This document shows, one piece after another, positions 1 through 6,207 of a DNA stretch of 12,171 bases. Source of the stretch: an uncultured Propionibacteriaceae bacterium (GTDB lineage Bacteria > Actinomycetota > Actinomycetes > Propionibacteriales > Propionibacteriaceae); the NCBI GenBank assembly GCA_937859105.1, contig CALMAD010000412.1, forward strand, positions 1 to 12,171, in the 5' to 3' direction. The first letter of the stretch is position 1. Each line of letters opens with the position of its first letter. Under the pieces are notes generated by a model that searched no databases, had not been told where the DNA came from, and worked only from the letters and a program-made list of their open reading frames with translations. A program made the translations under genes and the position numbers.

Positions 1-292
1 CCAGCAGCAGCGCCGCGAGCGCCTGGGGCGCGCGCAGCCCGGGCAGCCGGGGCCGCAGGCGTCCGGACGTCGCGAACCGCGCCGCCTCCGCCACCACCGA
101 CGCCGTGAACGCGGCCCACGCCGCCCATCCGACGACGGTCAGGACGCCGAGCAGCACCCGGACGTCCGCCGTCGACCACAGGCTCACCCGCCCCCAGTCA
201 TAGAAGCCGAGCCGCACCAGCGCGGCGGGAGCGCCGATGAGCAGGGCGGCCAGTGCCAGGAACGAGCCGATCCGACGCAGCAGAGCCATCAT
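1..292 (-). CDS. N-terminal part of a membrane protein resembling actinobacterial LysM/BTAD-type proteins of tad loci (partial)
   Basis: The frame is open from ATG at 292 to the left edge, so about 97 residues are visible. It starts MMALLRRIGSFLALAALLIG. There are two hydrophobic segments, at about residues 10-27 and 44-66. The second contains VVGWAAWAAF and is followed by an acidic residue (VVAEAARF) and a basic, Pro-rich stretch (RLRPRLPGLRAPQ). This two-helix start with a W-x-x-W core and an LPGL element resembles the N-terminus of large actinobacterial membrane proteins that carry LysM and/or BTAD transcriptional-regulator domains and often end tad operons. That family assignment is from memory of the pattern; the diagnostic domains would lie off the left edge. 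The ATG overlaps the upstream stop as ATGA, so it is the last visible gene of the tad operon and is probably translationally coupled. If the assignment holds it could be a membrane-tethered regulator or cell-wall-associated component, but this is inference. Confidence 0.6.
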   Translation of the reverse strand, partial: MMALLRRIGSFLALAALLIGAPAALVRLGFYDWGRVSLWSTADVRVLLGVLTVVGWAAWAAFTASVVAEAARFATSGRLRPRLPGLRAPQALAALLL

Positions 293-717
293 CGCCTCCC
301 GCGATAGCGGTCGAGGGTGGAGCGCGCGGACGCCTCCGCCCGGTACGTGCCGGGCCACCCCGGCAGGAACAGATCCGACAGCGCGACGCCGCACCTCACC
401 GTCGCCCCCACGGACGCCGGCTGCCCCACCGGGACGCCGAAGCCGGCGGCGTCCACGGTGACGGTCAGCCCGTCGGAGCACCGCAGCCCCGAGGACGCCG
501 CGTCGCCCCGCACCAGCGCCTCCGCGCTGGTCACGGCCTCGCCGGCCGTTCTCGAGATTGACGCCTGCCGTGCCGCCGAGTCGGCGGCCGCCCGGACGCT
601 CCACTGCGCCCACCAGATGCGCGACGCCCCGACGACGAGCATGATGAGCATCACCAGGGCGGGCAGGAGCACGGTCAGCTCCAGCGCCGGCGACATGCCC
701 CGCTCGTCGCCGCTCAT
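289..717 (-). CDS. TadE-like pseudopilin (second of two)
   Basis: The product is 142 aa. It begins MSGDERGMSPALELTVLLP: a short charged leader ending in ERG, then a single hydrophobic helix at about residues 14-33 and a globular extracytoplasmic remainder of mixed small residues. This is the layout of TadE/TadF-type pseudopilins, which are processed by a TadV-type peptidase and assembled with Flp pili. The acidic Glu of the signal (E13) is present. Two cysteines (about residues 78 and 103) could form a disulfide outside the cell. The chosen ATG at 717 overlaps the stop of the preceding gene (ATGA). An in-frame extension upstream would be Arg-rich and lie over the preceding gene, so it was rejected. 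Its own stop overlaps the next start. Likely role: minor pilin or assembly factor of the Tad apparatus; the exact TadE, TadF or TadG naming is not resolved. Confidence 0.85.
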   Translation of the reverse strand: MSGDERGMSPALELTVLLPALVMLIMLVVGASRIWWAQWSVRAAADSAARQASISRTAGEAVTSAEALVRGDAASSGLRCSDGLTVTVDAAGFGVPVGQPASVGATVRCGVALSDLFLPGWPGTYRAEASARSTLDRYRGRR

Positions 718-1094
718 GGCCGGGTCAGCCGTTCGCGCGGACGCGTCACCTGCTCGGAGATCTGCGCGTGCCCGTGGTCGATCAGCGACGGGACGCGCCC
801 CGTCACCCGCGCCGTCACGGCGGAGGCGCCCCCGGAGATGCTCACCTGGACGTCGACGAGGCCGCCCTGCGCCGCAAGCCGCTGCGCGACCGCCGTGCCG
901 GCCGCCGGGCTCGCACGCACCACGCTCGCCTCCTCGGCCGCCGCAGCGGCGGCGTTGAACGCGACCGTGCGGCCGTGCGCCATCAGCCCGACCTGGATGA
1001 TGATGAACACCAGCGCGAGGACGACGGGCATCAGCATCGCCCACTCCAGCGACGAGCTGAACCCCCGCTCGCCGGACGGCGGGCGTCCGGTCAC
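714..1094 (-). CDS. tadE: TadE-like pseudopilin (first of two)
   Basis: The product is 126 aa, starting at GTG 1094. The N-terminus reads MTGRPPSGERGFSSSLEWAM, followed by a hydrophobic helix (about residues 17-38, rich in V, L, I), an Ala-rich helix (AFNAAAAAAEEASVV) and a short beta-rich tail. This matches the TadE pseudopilin layout: charged leader ending in Gly, conserved Glu, one transmembrane helix that doubles as the assembly surface, and a small outer domain. The GTG overlaps the stop of the Flp-like gene as GTGA, which decides the start; a longer in-frame reading from 1298 would be an Arg-rich frame across the Flp gene. It belongs to the same coupled minus-strand operon. Expected to be cleaved by a prepilin peptidase and to act with the Flp-like subunit. 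The TadE family call is firm; whether it is structural or an assembly factor is not visible. Confidence 0.85.
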   Translation of the reverse strand: MTGRPPSGERGFSSSLEWAMLMPVVLALVFIIIQVGLMAHGRTVAFNAAAAAAEEASVVRASPAAGTAVAQRLAAQGGLVDVQVSISGGASAVTARVTGRVPSLIDHGHAQISEQVTRPRERLTRP

Positions 1095-1282
1095 CGCATC
1101 GCGGGCAGCGTGAGCGACAGGCTGCCGTGAATGAAGTTCACGACGGCCGTCACGACCAGCCCGGCGACGATGAGGGCGCCGGTGAGCAGCATGACGTTCT
1201 CCGTCGACTGGGACAGGCCGCGCTCGTCGCGCTTGGGCGGGGTGACGAGCACTCCCACGATCAAATGCAGTAGTCGGTGCAT
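1091..1282 (-). CDS. flp: Flp/Tad-type small prepilin
   Basis: The product is 63 aa. A leader of about 22 residues ends in RDERG, followed by LSQSTENVMLL and a hydrophobic helix to about residue 49, with a short polar tail. Small size, a basic/acidic leader, Gly before the helix and a conserved Glu are the marks of class III (Flp) prepilins. The usual aromatic after Glu (EY/EF) is replaced by Asn. It lies directly after tadC, the usual place for a Flp or Flp-like gene in actinobacterial tad operons. It is the only operon gene here with a real upstream gap (19 bp) and a strong Shine-Dalgarno, consistent with a need for more protein than the coupled genes. The N-terminal MHRLLHLIVGVLVT is hydrophobic and unusual for a Flp leader; the true cleavage point needs experiment. 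It could be the major pilin or a Flp-like minor protein. Confidence 0.8.
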   Translation of the reverse strand: MHRLLHLIVGVLVTPPKRDERGLSQSTENVMLLTGALIVAGLVVTAVVNFIHGSLSLTLPAMR

Positions 1283-1289
1283 GGTTGTT

Positions 1290-1295
1290 CTCCTT
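1290..1295 (-). promoter_or_regulatory. Strong Shine-Dalgarno of the Flp-like prepilin gene
   Basis: On the minus strand AAGGAG stands 7 nt before the ATG at 1282, in the only true intergenic gap of the tad operon. All other starts here rely on 4-bp overlaps, so this site probably sets a separate, higher translation rate for the small prepilin. Confidence 0.75.
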
Positions 1296-1301
1296 CATCC
1301 G

Positions 1302-2183
1302 TCATGATCCGATCAGCTTCAGCAGGGGCGGCGCGAGAAAGATCAGCCCGAAGACGAGGCTCGGCAGGACCATCCAGACGGTCATCCGCTCCGAGGTCTC
1401 GTTCGCGGCCATCTTCATCGCGGTGAGGTGGGCGTCCCGCAGCTCGGCGACGCGGGCTCGCAGGGTCTGCGACAGGGACGCGCCGGCCTCGTCGAGGCGC
1501 ATCACGTCCGCGAGGTCGACCAGCGCCGGAAGGGCGAGCGACTGGCCGACGTCTTTGAGTTCGGCGTACGGCATCCGCTGCTCGAGTCGCGCGCGGTCGA
1601 GCGCGCCTCGGATCGTCGCGAAGACCGCCACGTCGCTGAGCCCGGCGGCCGCGTGCAGCGACTGCGTCGCCGACTGGTTCGCCAGCCGCTCGAGCGTGAC
1701 GAGGTCGAAGTACGTCAGGAGCGCCTCCGTGGCGTCCGCGGTGATGTCGCCCGCATCGCGCCGCAGCCTCAGGTCGGGCGCGAAGAACCCCAGCAGCCCG
1801 CCGGCGACCGACGCGACCAGCGGAACGACGGCGTCCACATGGGCCACGAGCCCCACCAGGGTTCCGAGCGCGATCGGCGCGACGAAGCCGACGAACGCGC
1901 CCACGAGCTTGTCGGAGTAGAACCGCTCGACGCTGCGGCCCTGCAGTTGGAGACGCCTGCGCAGCCCCGCGCTCACCGCGGAGCCGCGCCGGCGCACCCA
2001 CCAGGCGCCCACGCGTTCGCCGCGCGGCACCTCCTGGGACGCCGCCGGCGCCGGGTCGCCGGCGTCGGCGAGGGCGGCCAGCGCGTCGTCGAGGCGGACG
2101 TGCTGGGGCCGGAACGCCCCGATGAGCAGGCAGAGCCCGGCCGCGAAGGCGACCCCGGGCACGAGGACGAGCAGGCCGGTCAC
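1302..2183 (-). CDS. tadC: TadC, type II secretion F-domain platform protein
   Basis: The product is 293 aa from GTG 2183. It has a short N-terminal membrane helix (about 3-22), a linker, a pair of helices (about 93-115 and 118-136), a cytoplasmic helical T2SSF domain (about 150-260) and a C-terminal hydrophobic segment (about 266-291) ending PPLLKLIGS. The sequence around residues 218-242 (LPALVDLADVMRLDEAGASLSQTLR) matches the conserved second-domain pattern of TadC/GspF-type proteins. TadB and TadC together form the inner-membrane platform on which the TadA ATPase acts during Flp pilus assembly. The GTG overlaps the tadB stop (GTGA), which fixes the start. The 19-bp gap after it leads to the prepilin gene. 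Length and gene order are normal for actinobacteria. Confidence 0.9.
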   Translation of the reverse strand: MTGLLVLVPGVAFAAGLCLLIGAFRPQHVRLDDALAALADAGDPAPAASQEVPRGERVGAWWVRRRGSAVSAGLRRRLQLQGRSVERFYSDKLVGAFVGFVAPIALGTLVGLVAHVDAVVPLVASVAGGLLGFFAPDLRLRRDAGDITADATEALLTYFDLVTLERLANQSATQSLHAAAGLSDVAVFATIRGALDRARLEQRMPYAELKDVGQSLALPALVDLADVMRLDEAGASLSQTLRARVAELRDAHLTAMKMAANETSERMTVWMVLPSLVFGLIFLAPPLLKLIGS

Positions 2184-3040
2184 GACGCCGACCTCAGGAT
2201 CCGCTCGCGGCGACGCGGCAGGGTCATGCGCCGCAGCATCGCCAAGGAGGCTGCGTACACGGCCAGCAGCGTCACGAGGATCGCCTGCCCGACCGGCGAG
2301 CCGTAGGGGGCGAAGAAGTCGCGGGCGATGAGCAACCCACCGCCCAGCACGACGGCCGTGATGATCGTGACCTGCCGGACGACCGCCCGCGGTTTCGAGC
2401 GCTCGGCCTCGATCTCGCGGAGCGCGCGGAGGCGGGCCTGCAGCGTGTCGGCGAGGGCGTGCAGCGTGCCGGACGCCCCGCTGCCCCCGCGTTGGATGGA
2501 GAGCATGAGCGCCGCGAGGACGGCGTCGGCGTCCGCGCTGTCGAGTTCGTCGGCCATCGCGAGCAGGGCCTGCGCGGGCGGCCAGCGGTCGTCCAGCCGG
2601 CGCACGACCCGCGCGAGCGGCGCGGCGAGCGGGGTGGGGGCTTGCCGGACGGAGAGGCGCAGGGCGTCCGTGATCGACTTGCCGGTCGACATCACGCCGA
2701 GCATCACCCGGACCCACCGGTCGAGGGCCTCCAGCAGGCGGAGCTCGGTCTGCGGAGGCTCGCTGAGCAGCACGGGCAGCCCGACGACCGCCGCGACGCC
2801 GACGGGCAGCATGATCGGCCAGCCGGTCACCGCGGCCAGGAACGCCCCGGCGGCGAGGCCCAGCACCCCGAGCGCGACCTGTCTCCTGGTCAGTTTGCGG
2901 CACTGATCCACAGCCTTTGTCCACAGGCCTGTGGATCGTGTGGACGACCGCTGCGGGATCTCCCCGCGCCAGGCCGCGACGGCGAGCAGCAGCCCGCCGA
3001 TCGTGACCATGGCCGCGGCGGCCGCGAGCACCGGGCTCAT
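2180..3040 (-). CDS. tadB: TadB, type II secretion F-domain platform protein
   Basis: The product is 286 aa from ATG 3040. Hydrophobic segments are at about 5-23, 55-73, 76-93, 223-239 and 250-268, with a cytoplasmic T2SSF domain between about 97 and 218. Residues 107-130 (DRWVRVMLGVMSTGKSITDALRLS) carry the typical GspF/TadB pattern. It should pair with TadC as the inner-membrane platform of the Tad machine. The ATG overlaps the tadA stop (ATGA) and the stop overlaps the tadC start. Residues about 24-52, a basic loop between the first two hydrophobic segments (RSSTRSTGLWTKAVDQ), are encoded by an unusual DNA stretch with four DnaA-box-like cores, described separately. The loop looks poorly constrained, so the DNA could serve a second purpose. 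Confidence 0.9.
   Translation of the reverse strand: MSPVLAAAAAMVTIGGLLLAVAAWRGEIPQRSSTRSTGLWTKAVDQCRKLTRRQVALGVLGLAAGAFLAAVTGWPIMLPVGVAAVVGLPVLLSEPPQTELRLLEALDRWVRVMLGVMSTGKSITDALRLSVRQAPTPLAAPLARVVRRLDDRWPPAQALLAMADELDSADADAVLAALMLSIQRGGSGASGTLHALADTLQARLRALREIEAERSKPRAVVRQVTIITAVVLGGGLLIARDFFAPYGSPVGQAILVTLLAVYAASLAMLRRMTLPRRRERILRSAS
2904..2947. promoter_or_regulatory. Cluster of four DnaA-box-like 9-mers inside tadB
   Basis: Within 44 bp there are four TCCACA/TGTGGA cores. Plus strand: TGATCCACA (2904-2912) and TTGTCCACA (2917-2925). Minus strand, read on plus: TGTGGATCG (2930-2938) and TGTGGACGA (2939-2947). TTGTCCACA is the DnaA box consensus in high-GC actinobacteria; the others differ at one or two positions. 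The inner part, TCCACAGGCCTGTGGA at 2920-2935, is a perfect 16-bp palindrome. GATCCACA/TGTGGATC and GTCCACA/TGTGGAC are interleaved inverted repeats. That this is a protein-binding site is inference. Confidence 0.4.
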
Positions 3041-4452
3041 GTCGCCCTCCAGGTCGCCAGGTAGGGCTCGAGTTCGGCCAGGAAGGCCGGCTCGGGGTGG
3101 AACTCCTCGGGGGCGTTCTCCGTAGCCGCACGGTAGATGAGGTGGGTGACGGGCCGGTTGCCCTCGATGGCCCCGGTGAGCCGGCGGACCTCGGCCACCA
3201 GCCGCGTCCGGGTGCCCCCGCGCCACGTGTCGTCGAGGAGGGTGACGTGCACGAGCAGGTGGATGTGGTGGGCGATCTGACGGAACGCCTCGTCCATCGT
3301 GAGGACGCCGCTCTGCGCCACCCGGGCTGCCAGACGATCCATCGTGGACGCCGCGTCATGGCTGTGGGTTGTGGACAACGTGCCCGCGCCCGCCTGCATC
3401 GCCTCGAACATGGCCCCGGCCTCCACCCCGCGGACCTCGCCCACCACGATGCGGGACAGGTTCTGCCGCAGCGCTTCGGGAATCAGGTCGGCGACCGTGA
3501 ACTCCCCGACCGCGCGCCCGTCCTGCCGCTCCCCCATGCCGATGCGCGCCTGCAAGGCGAGCATGTTGCGCCGGTGCGGCTGCAGGTGGGTGAGGAGTTC
3601 GTAGTCGGTCTCGAGGGTGCCGAACCGCTCGGTGTGCGGGATCGATGCGATGAGGGCGCGAAGCAGCGTCGTCTTGCCGGCACCCTGGTCGCCGGAGATG
3701 ACGACCGACTTGCGGGCCAGGATCGCGGCGTGAAGCAGGCGTCCGAGCTCGTCGGGCATCATGCCGCCGTCGACGAGCTCGGGCAGGTCGACCCGGGTCA
3801 GCACGTGCTGCCTGATCGTCACCGACGGCCTGTACGACAGCCCGAACCCGATGGCGTGCAGCCGGAACTGGTCGCCCAGCGCCAGCGTCATCGTCGGGTG
3901 CGCGTCGTCGAAGGGGCGGGTCGGCGTGACCGATTCGCCGAGGAACCGCACCGCCTCCACGAGCTCCTCGTCGGAGTCGGCCACCGGCGGGTGCTCTTCG
4001 CGCCGGCCGTCGCCGAACTGCACCATCACCGAGTCGGCGCCGTGGATCTCGATGTTCTCCGCGCCGGGGATCTCGAAGAGCGGCTGCATCCGCCCGTAGC
4101 CGAAGATCGCGTTCTCCAGGGCCGCCGCGTACGCCCGCTCGGTCTCCATCGACCAAAGCTGCTCGCCGAGGTTGCTCTGCTCCTCCGCGTACCCCCGGAC
4201 GACCCGCCGCAGCACCGACCGCGCCAGCAGCCGGCGGTCGGTCTCGGGCATCGCGCGACCCGAGCGCTCGGCGAACGCCTCCACCTCCCGCGTGATCTCC
4301 TCGGACGCCTTCCGGCGCAGCAGCACGACCAGCGGCCACTCGACCTCCGACCGCTCGACCAGCCGCTCGGTCGCCGGGGACGCCGCCGCCTCCGCGCGAG
4401 TGACCGCCAGCCCCGACGCGGACTGGAACAGGGGCACCTCCGACAGCTTCAC
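3037..4452 (-). CDS. tadA: TadA/CpaF-family secretion ATPase
   Basis: The product is 471 aa from GTG 4452. It is the hexameric ATPase that powers Tad pilus assembly, acting on the TadB/TadC platform. Visible motifs: Walker A SGDQGAGKTT (about 253-262, catalytic K260); Asp box ETDYEL (about 281-286); Walker B region RIVVGEVRGVEA (about 334-345); His box GTLSTTHSHDA (about 357-367). The N-terminal half carries the CpaF-type pattern EIPGAENIEIHGAD (about 127-140). All key residues are intact, so it should be active. The GTG start overlaps the CpaE-like stop (GTGA), and the following MKLSEVPLFQ makes a sensible N-terminus. Its stop overlaps the tadB ATG. A perfect DnaA-box 9-mer falls within the His-box codons, described separately. 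Confidence 0.95.
   Translation of the reverse strand: MKLSEVPLFQSASGLAVTRAEAAASPATERLVERSEVEWPLVVLLRRKASEEITREVEAFAERSGRAMPETDRRLLARSVLRRVVRGYAEEQSNLGEQLWSMETERAYAAALENAIFGYGRMQPLFEIPGAENIEIHGADSVMVQFGDGRREEHPPVADSDEELVEAVRFLGESVTPTRPFDDAHPTMTLALGDQFRLHAIGFGLSYRPSVTIRQHVLTRVDLPELVDGGMMPDELGRLLHAAILARKSVVISGDQGAGKTTLLRALIASIPHTERFGTLETDYELLTHLQPHRRNMLALQARIGMGERQDGRAVGEFTVADLIPEALRQNLSRIVVGEVRGVEAGAMFEAMQAGAGTLSTTHSHDAASTMDRLAARVAQSGVLTMDEAFRQIAHHIHLLVHVTLLDDTWRGGTRTRLVAEVRRLTGAIEGNRPVTHLIYRAATENAPEEFHPEPAFLAELEPYLATWRAT
3370..3378 (-). promoter_or_regulatory. Perfect actinobacterial DnaA-box 9-mer inside tadA
   Basis: TGTGGACAA on plus is TTGTCCACA on minus, an exact match to the high-GC consensus. 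It lies in codons for the conserved His box of TadA (Ser-Thr-Thr-His), so the coding need alone could explain it. It is recorded because of the cluster about 430 bp away. Confidence 0.3.
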
Positions 4453-5258
4453 GCGTCCACCCCCGCACCCACCGGCTCGCCGGCACGGAGGGCGTCCGCC
4501 TGGCTCACCAGCGCCCGCCCCGCCTCCGCGTACGAGGACGCCAGCCGCTGCCCGCGCCACCGCGGTGCGAGCGGGTTGCCGTTGGCCAGGTCGTCGGCGC
4601 CGCGCGGCTCCCACGGGATCGTCGCGGCGACCGGCACCCCGAACTGCTCGGCGACCTCCTTGGCCGGGTACGGGCGACCCGGCCCGATCATCAGCAACCC
4701 GAGCCGATCGTCGGGCACCAGCTCGGCCAGCGGCCCCAGGTACATCCGGACGCCCGCCAGCGACGGCAGCGACGACCGGCACGTCAGCAGCACCCGGTCG
4801 GCGACCTCCGCCAGATCGGGCTGCAGGCCGGCGACGCCGAGCCGCCCGGCGTCCACGATCACGTCGGGGTGAACCGCGGCGAGGGTCAGCGCCAGGTCGC
4901 GCCACACGCGGTTGAACAAGTCGATCGTGCCCAACCGGACGAACCCCGGCACGAACCCCCTCGTCACGGGCTTCTCACCCTCCGCCGGACGCCCCCTCGC
5001 CGGCGGCTCGGGCAGCGGCACCGCCTGCTCCTCCAGCGCGTCGATGAGCTCACGCCGCTCGCGGTGCGCCTGCAACAGCCCCGGCAGTCCGCGGCCCTGG
5101 GCCACGTCCCCGCGCAGGTAGCCGGCGAGGATCGACTGCGACGGCGTCCGGTCGGCGTCCACGAGCAGCACGTCGCGCGGCCACGTCAGGGCCAGCCCGA
5201 GGGCCGTCACCGACGCCCCCGGCGACCCGCTCGCGCTGCACACCACGACGACGTTCAT
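4449..5258 (-). CDS. CpaE/TadZ-like atypical ParA/MinD-family protein
   Basis: The product is 269 aa from ATG 5258. It opens MNVVVVCSASGSPGASVTAL, a beta strand followed by a P-loop in the place of the MinD/ParA deviant Walker A. It then has LLVDADRTPSQ (about 31-41, switch I-like) and DVIVDAGRLG (about 132-141, Walker B-like). The region 80-105 is a Pro/Gly/Glu-rich linker. CpaE/TadZ proteins place the Tad machine in the cell and support its assembly. The loop GSPGASV lacks the Lys of GK[ST] and the signature Lys, so canonical ATP hydrolysis is doubtful; atypical loops are common in TadZ/CpaE proteins. Position between the SAF protein and tadA supports the role. Start and stop both use 4-bp overlaps with neighbours. 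Confidence 0.8.
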   Translation of the reverse strand: MNVVVVCSASGSPGASVTALGLALTWPRDVLLVDADRTPSQSILAGYLRGDVAQGRGLPGLLQAHRERRELIDALEEQAVPLPEPPARGRPAEGEKPVTRGFVPGFVRLGTIDLFNRVWRDLALTLAAVHPDVIVDAGRLGVAGLQPDLAEVADRVLLTCRSSLPSLAGVRMYLGPLAELVPDDRLGLLMIGPGRPYPAKEVAEQFGVPVAATIPWEPRGADDLANGNPLAPRWRGQRLASSYAEAGRALVSQADALRAGEPVGAGVDA

Positions 5259-5884
5259 CGGCCCGCCTGCCCACGCCTCACGACGACGATGCGCTCGGCC
5301 GCAGCCAGCCGCGCGACCTCCTCCGCCTTCTCCGCCGGAACGTTCACGTCCACCACATGGCTGCCGTCGGCCTGCACGGTCGGCGCGTTCGTCAGCGTCG
5401 CCGGAACCGACGCCGGCAGCGACCCGGACGTCGACCCCTTGTCGGGCGTCGCGACCAGCAGCACCTGCGTGCCCGGCGGCATACCGTTGGTCGGCAGCCG
5501 GCCGTCGGCCAGCCGAAGCCCGACCCGAGAAAGCCCCGGAGCGAGATCGGCCTCGCCGATCGCCCCTTCGACCAGTAGCGAACCCGACGGAATGTCCGTC
5601 ACCGCAGTCCGGTTCGCCACCGCATTCACCTGGTCGCCCGGGATCACCCGCACATCGGTGAGCCGCCCCACACTCACCACGCTCACATCGGACGCCTTGA
5701 TCTGTTCGCCCCGATAGATCGTGCGATTCACCTTCAACGCCGGTTGGTTCTGGGCGGCCGCCATGAACAGGAACGCGGACGCCAGGCCGCCGAGCGCCAT
5801 CAGCAGAATCCCGACGGCGAGCCACCGAGGATTCCGACGAACGCGCACGCGCCGCGGGGCCGGCGCCACAGGGGGTGAAACCAT
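5255..5884 (-). CDS. SAF-domain protein, CpaB/RcpC-like pilus assembly factor
   Basis: The product is 209 aa from ATG 5884. A basic N-terminus (RRVRVRRNPR) precedes one transmembrane helix (about 22-42). An extracytoplasmic SAF domain follows (about 48-110): NRTIYRGEQIKASDV and the typical IPSGSLLVEGAI ending. The rest resembles the RcpC/CpaB C-terminal part (LPTNGMPPGTQVLLVATP, about 130-147). In diderms CpaB/RcpC works with the secretin; in monoderm actinobacteria the partner is unknown, and the SAF domain may bind cell-wall glycans. It is the first gene of the tad operon. A Shine-Dalgarno AGGA lies about 8 nt before the ATG. The stop overlaps the next start (ATGA). An in-frame extension upstream was rejected because it lacks a start with a ribosome site and would run through the promoter region. 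Confidence 0.85.
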   Translation of the reverse strand: MVSPPVAPAPRRVRVRRNPRWLAVGILLMALGGLASAFLFMAAAQNQPALKVNRTIYRGEQIKASDVSVVSVGRLTDVRVIPGDQVNAVANRTAVTDIPSGSLLVEGAIGEADLAPGLSRVGLRLADGRLPTNGMPPGTQVLLVATPDKGSTSGSLPASVPATLTNAPTVQADGSHVVDVNVPAEKAEEVARLAAAERIVVVRRGQAGR

Positions 5885-5965
5885 GCGAAAGTCCTAACCA
5901 ACAGCCATTTCTCATACGTTCAGCGGTATGTCGATGAATGTAGGCGTTCTTCCTCCCTCCGAAAG

Positions 5966-6011
5966 GGGGTCCAAGAAATCTGTGGAAAACTTCTTGTCCC
6001 CGAATTTCGGG
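5966..6011. promoter_or_regulatory. Inverted repeats upstream of the tad operon
   Basis: CCCGAATTTCGGG (5999-6011) is a perfect palindrome around a central T, about 115-127 bp upstream of the first tad gene. Next to it, CAAGAA (5972-5977) and TTCTTG (5991-5996) form an inverted repeat, extended by GGGG (5966-5969) and CCCC (5998-6001) with small bulges. The 13-nt spacer contains TGTGGAAAA (5981-5989), a one-mismatch DnaA-like box on the minus strand. Position fits an operator for the tad operon, but no binding protein can be named. Confidence 0.35.
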
Positions 6012-6177
6012 CTGGCGACGCCGATAGACATGCGCATAATCACCGACTGTCGCCATCTTTTCCGGCGGTTTCCAGAACGTCGTCATGGACGCCCCGACAC
6101 GCCCGCCGGCGTCCCGACAGTTTCTGCGGAATCTCAGAACCTCAGCCCGATTCGCCCGTCCCGGTCGCCCGCGAAGG

Positions 6178-6207
6178 TTATCCACAGGATTAACAGGGTT
6201 GTCCCCA
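6178..6207 (+). promoter_or_regulatory. DnaA boxes in the intergenic region
   Basis: TTATCCACA (6178-6186) is a perfect match to the classical DnaA box, and TTGTCCCCA (6199-6207) is one mismatch from the actinobacterial form TTGTCCACA. The first is followed by GG, giving TCCACAGG, the same 8-mer as in the tadB cluster. No replication gene is near, so an oriC is not supported. A DnaA-controlled promoter or a titration site is possible. Confidence 0.4.

Noticed and set aside
1302..3359. A 685-codon minus-strand frame joining tadC to sequence over tadB and tadA
   Set aside because: Only the part from GTG 2183 onward looks like a protein (TadC). Upstream it is an Arg/Pro-rich off-frame reading of tadB and tadA.
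3097..4872. A 591-codon open frame on the plus strand
   Set aside because: It is antisense to tadA and the CpaE-like gene, which have complete family motifs. Its translation is His/Arg/Gln-rich with no recognisable domain, as expected from the opposite strand of GC-rich genes.
5885..6060. Sigma-70-type promoter for the tad operon (for example TATGAG or TACATT on the minus strand)
   Set aside because: The -10-like words lack a convincing -35 at a suitable distance, so no promoter is annotated.
4449..6185. Extension of the CpaE-like frame to 578 codons through the intergenic region
   Set aside because: The added part overlaps the SAF gene in another frame and has no domain. The ATG at 5258 with an ATGA overlap is the natural start.
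2904..6207. Chromosomal origin of replication based on the DnaA boxes
   Set aside because: No dnaA, dnaN, rpmH or parAB genes and no AT-rich unwinding element are present; the boxes are spread over tad genes. Kept only as possible titration or regulatory sites.
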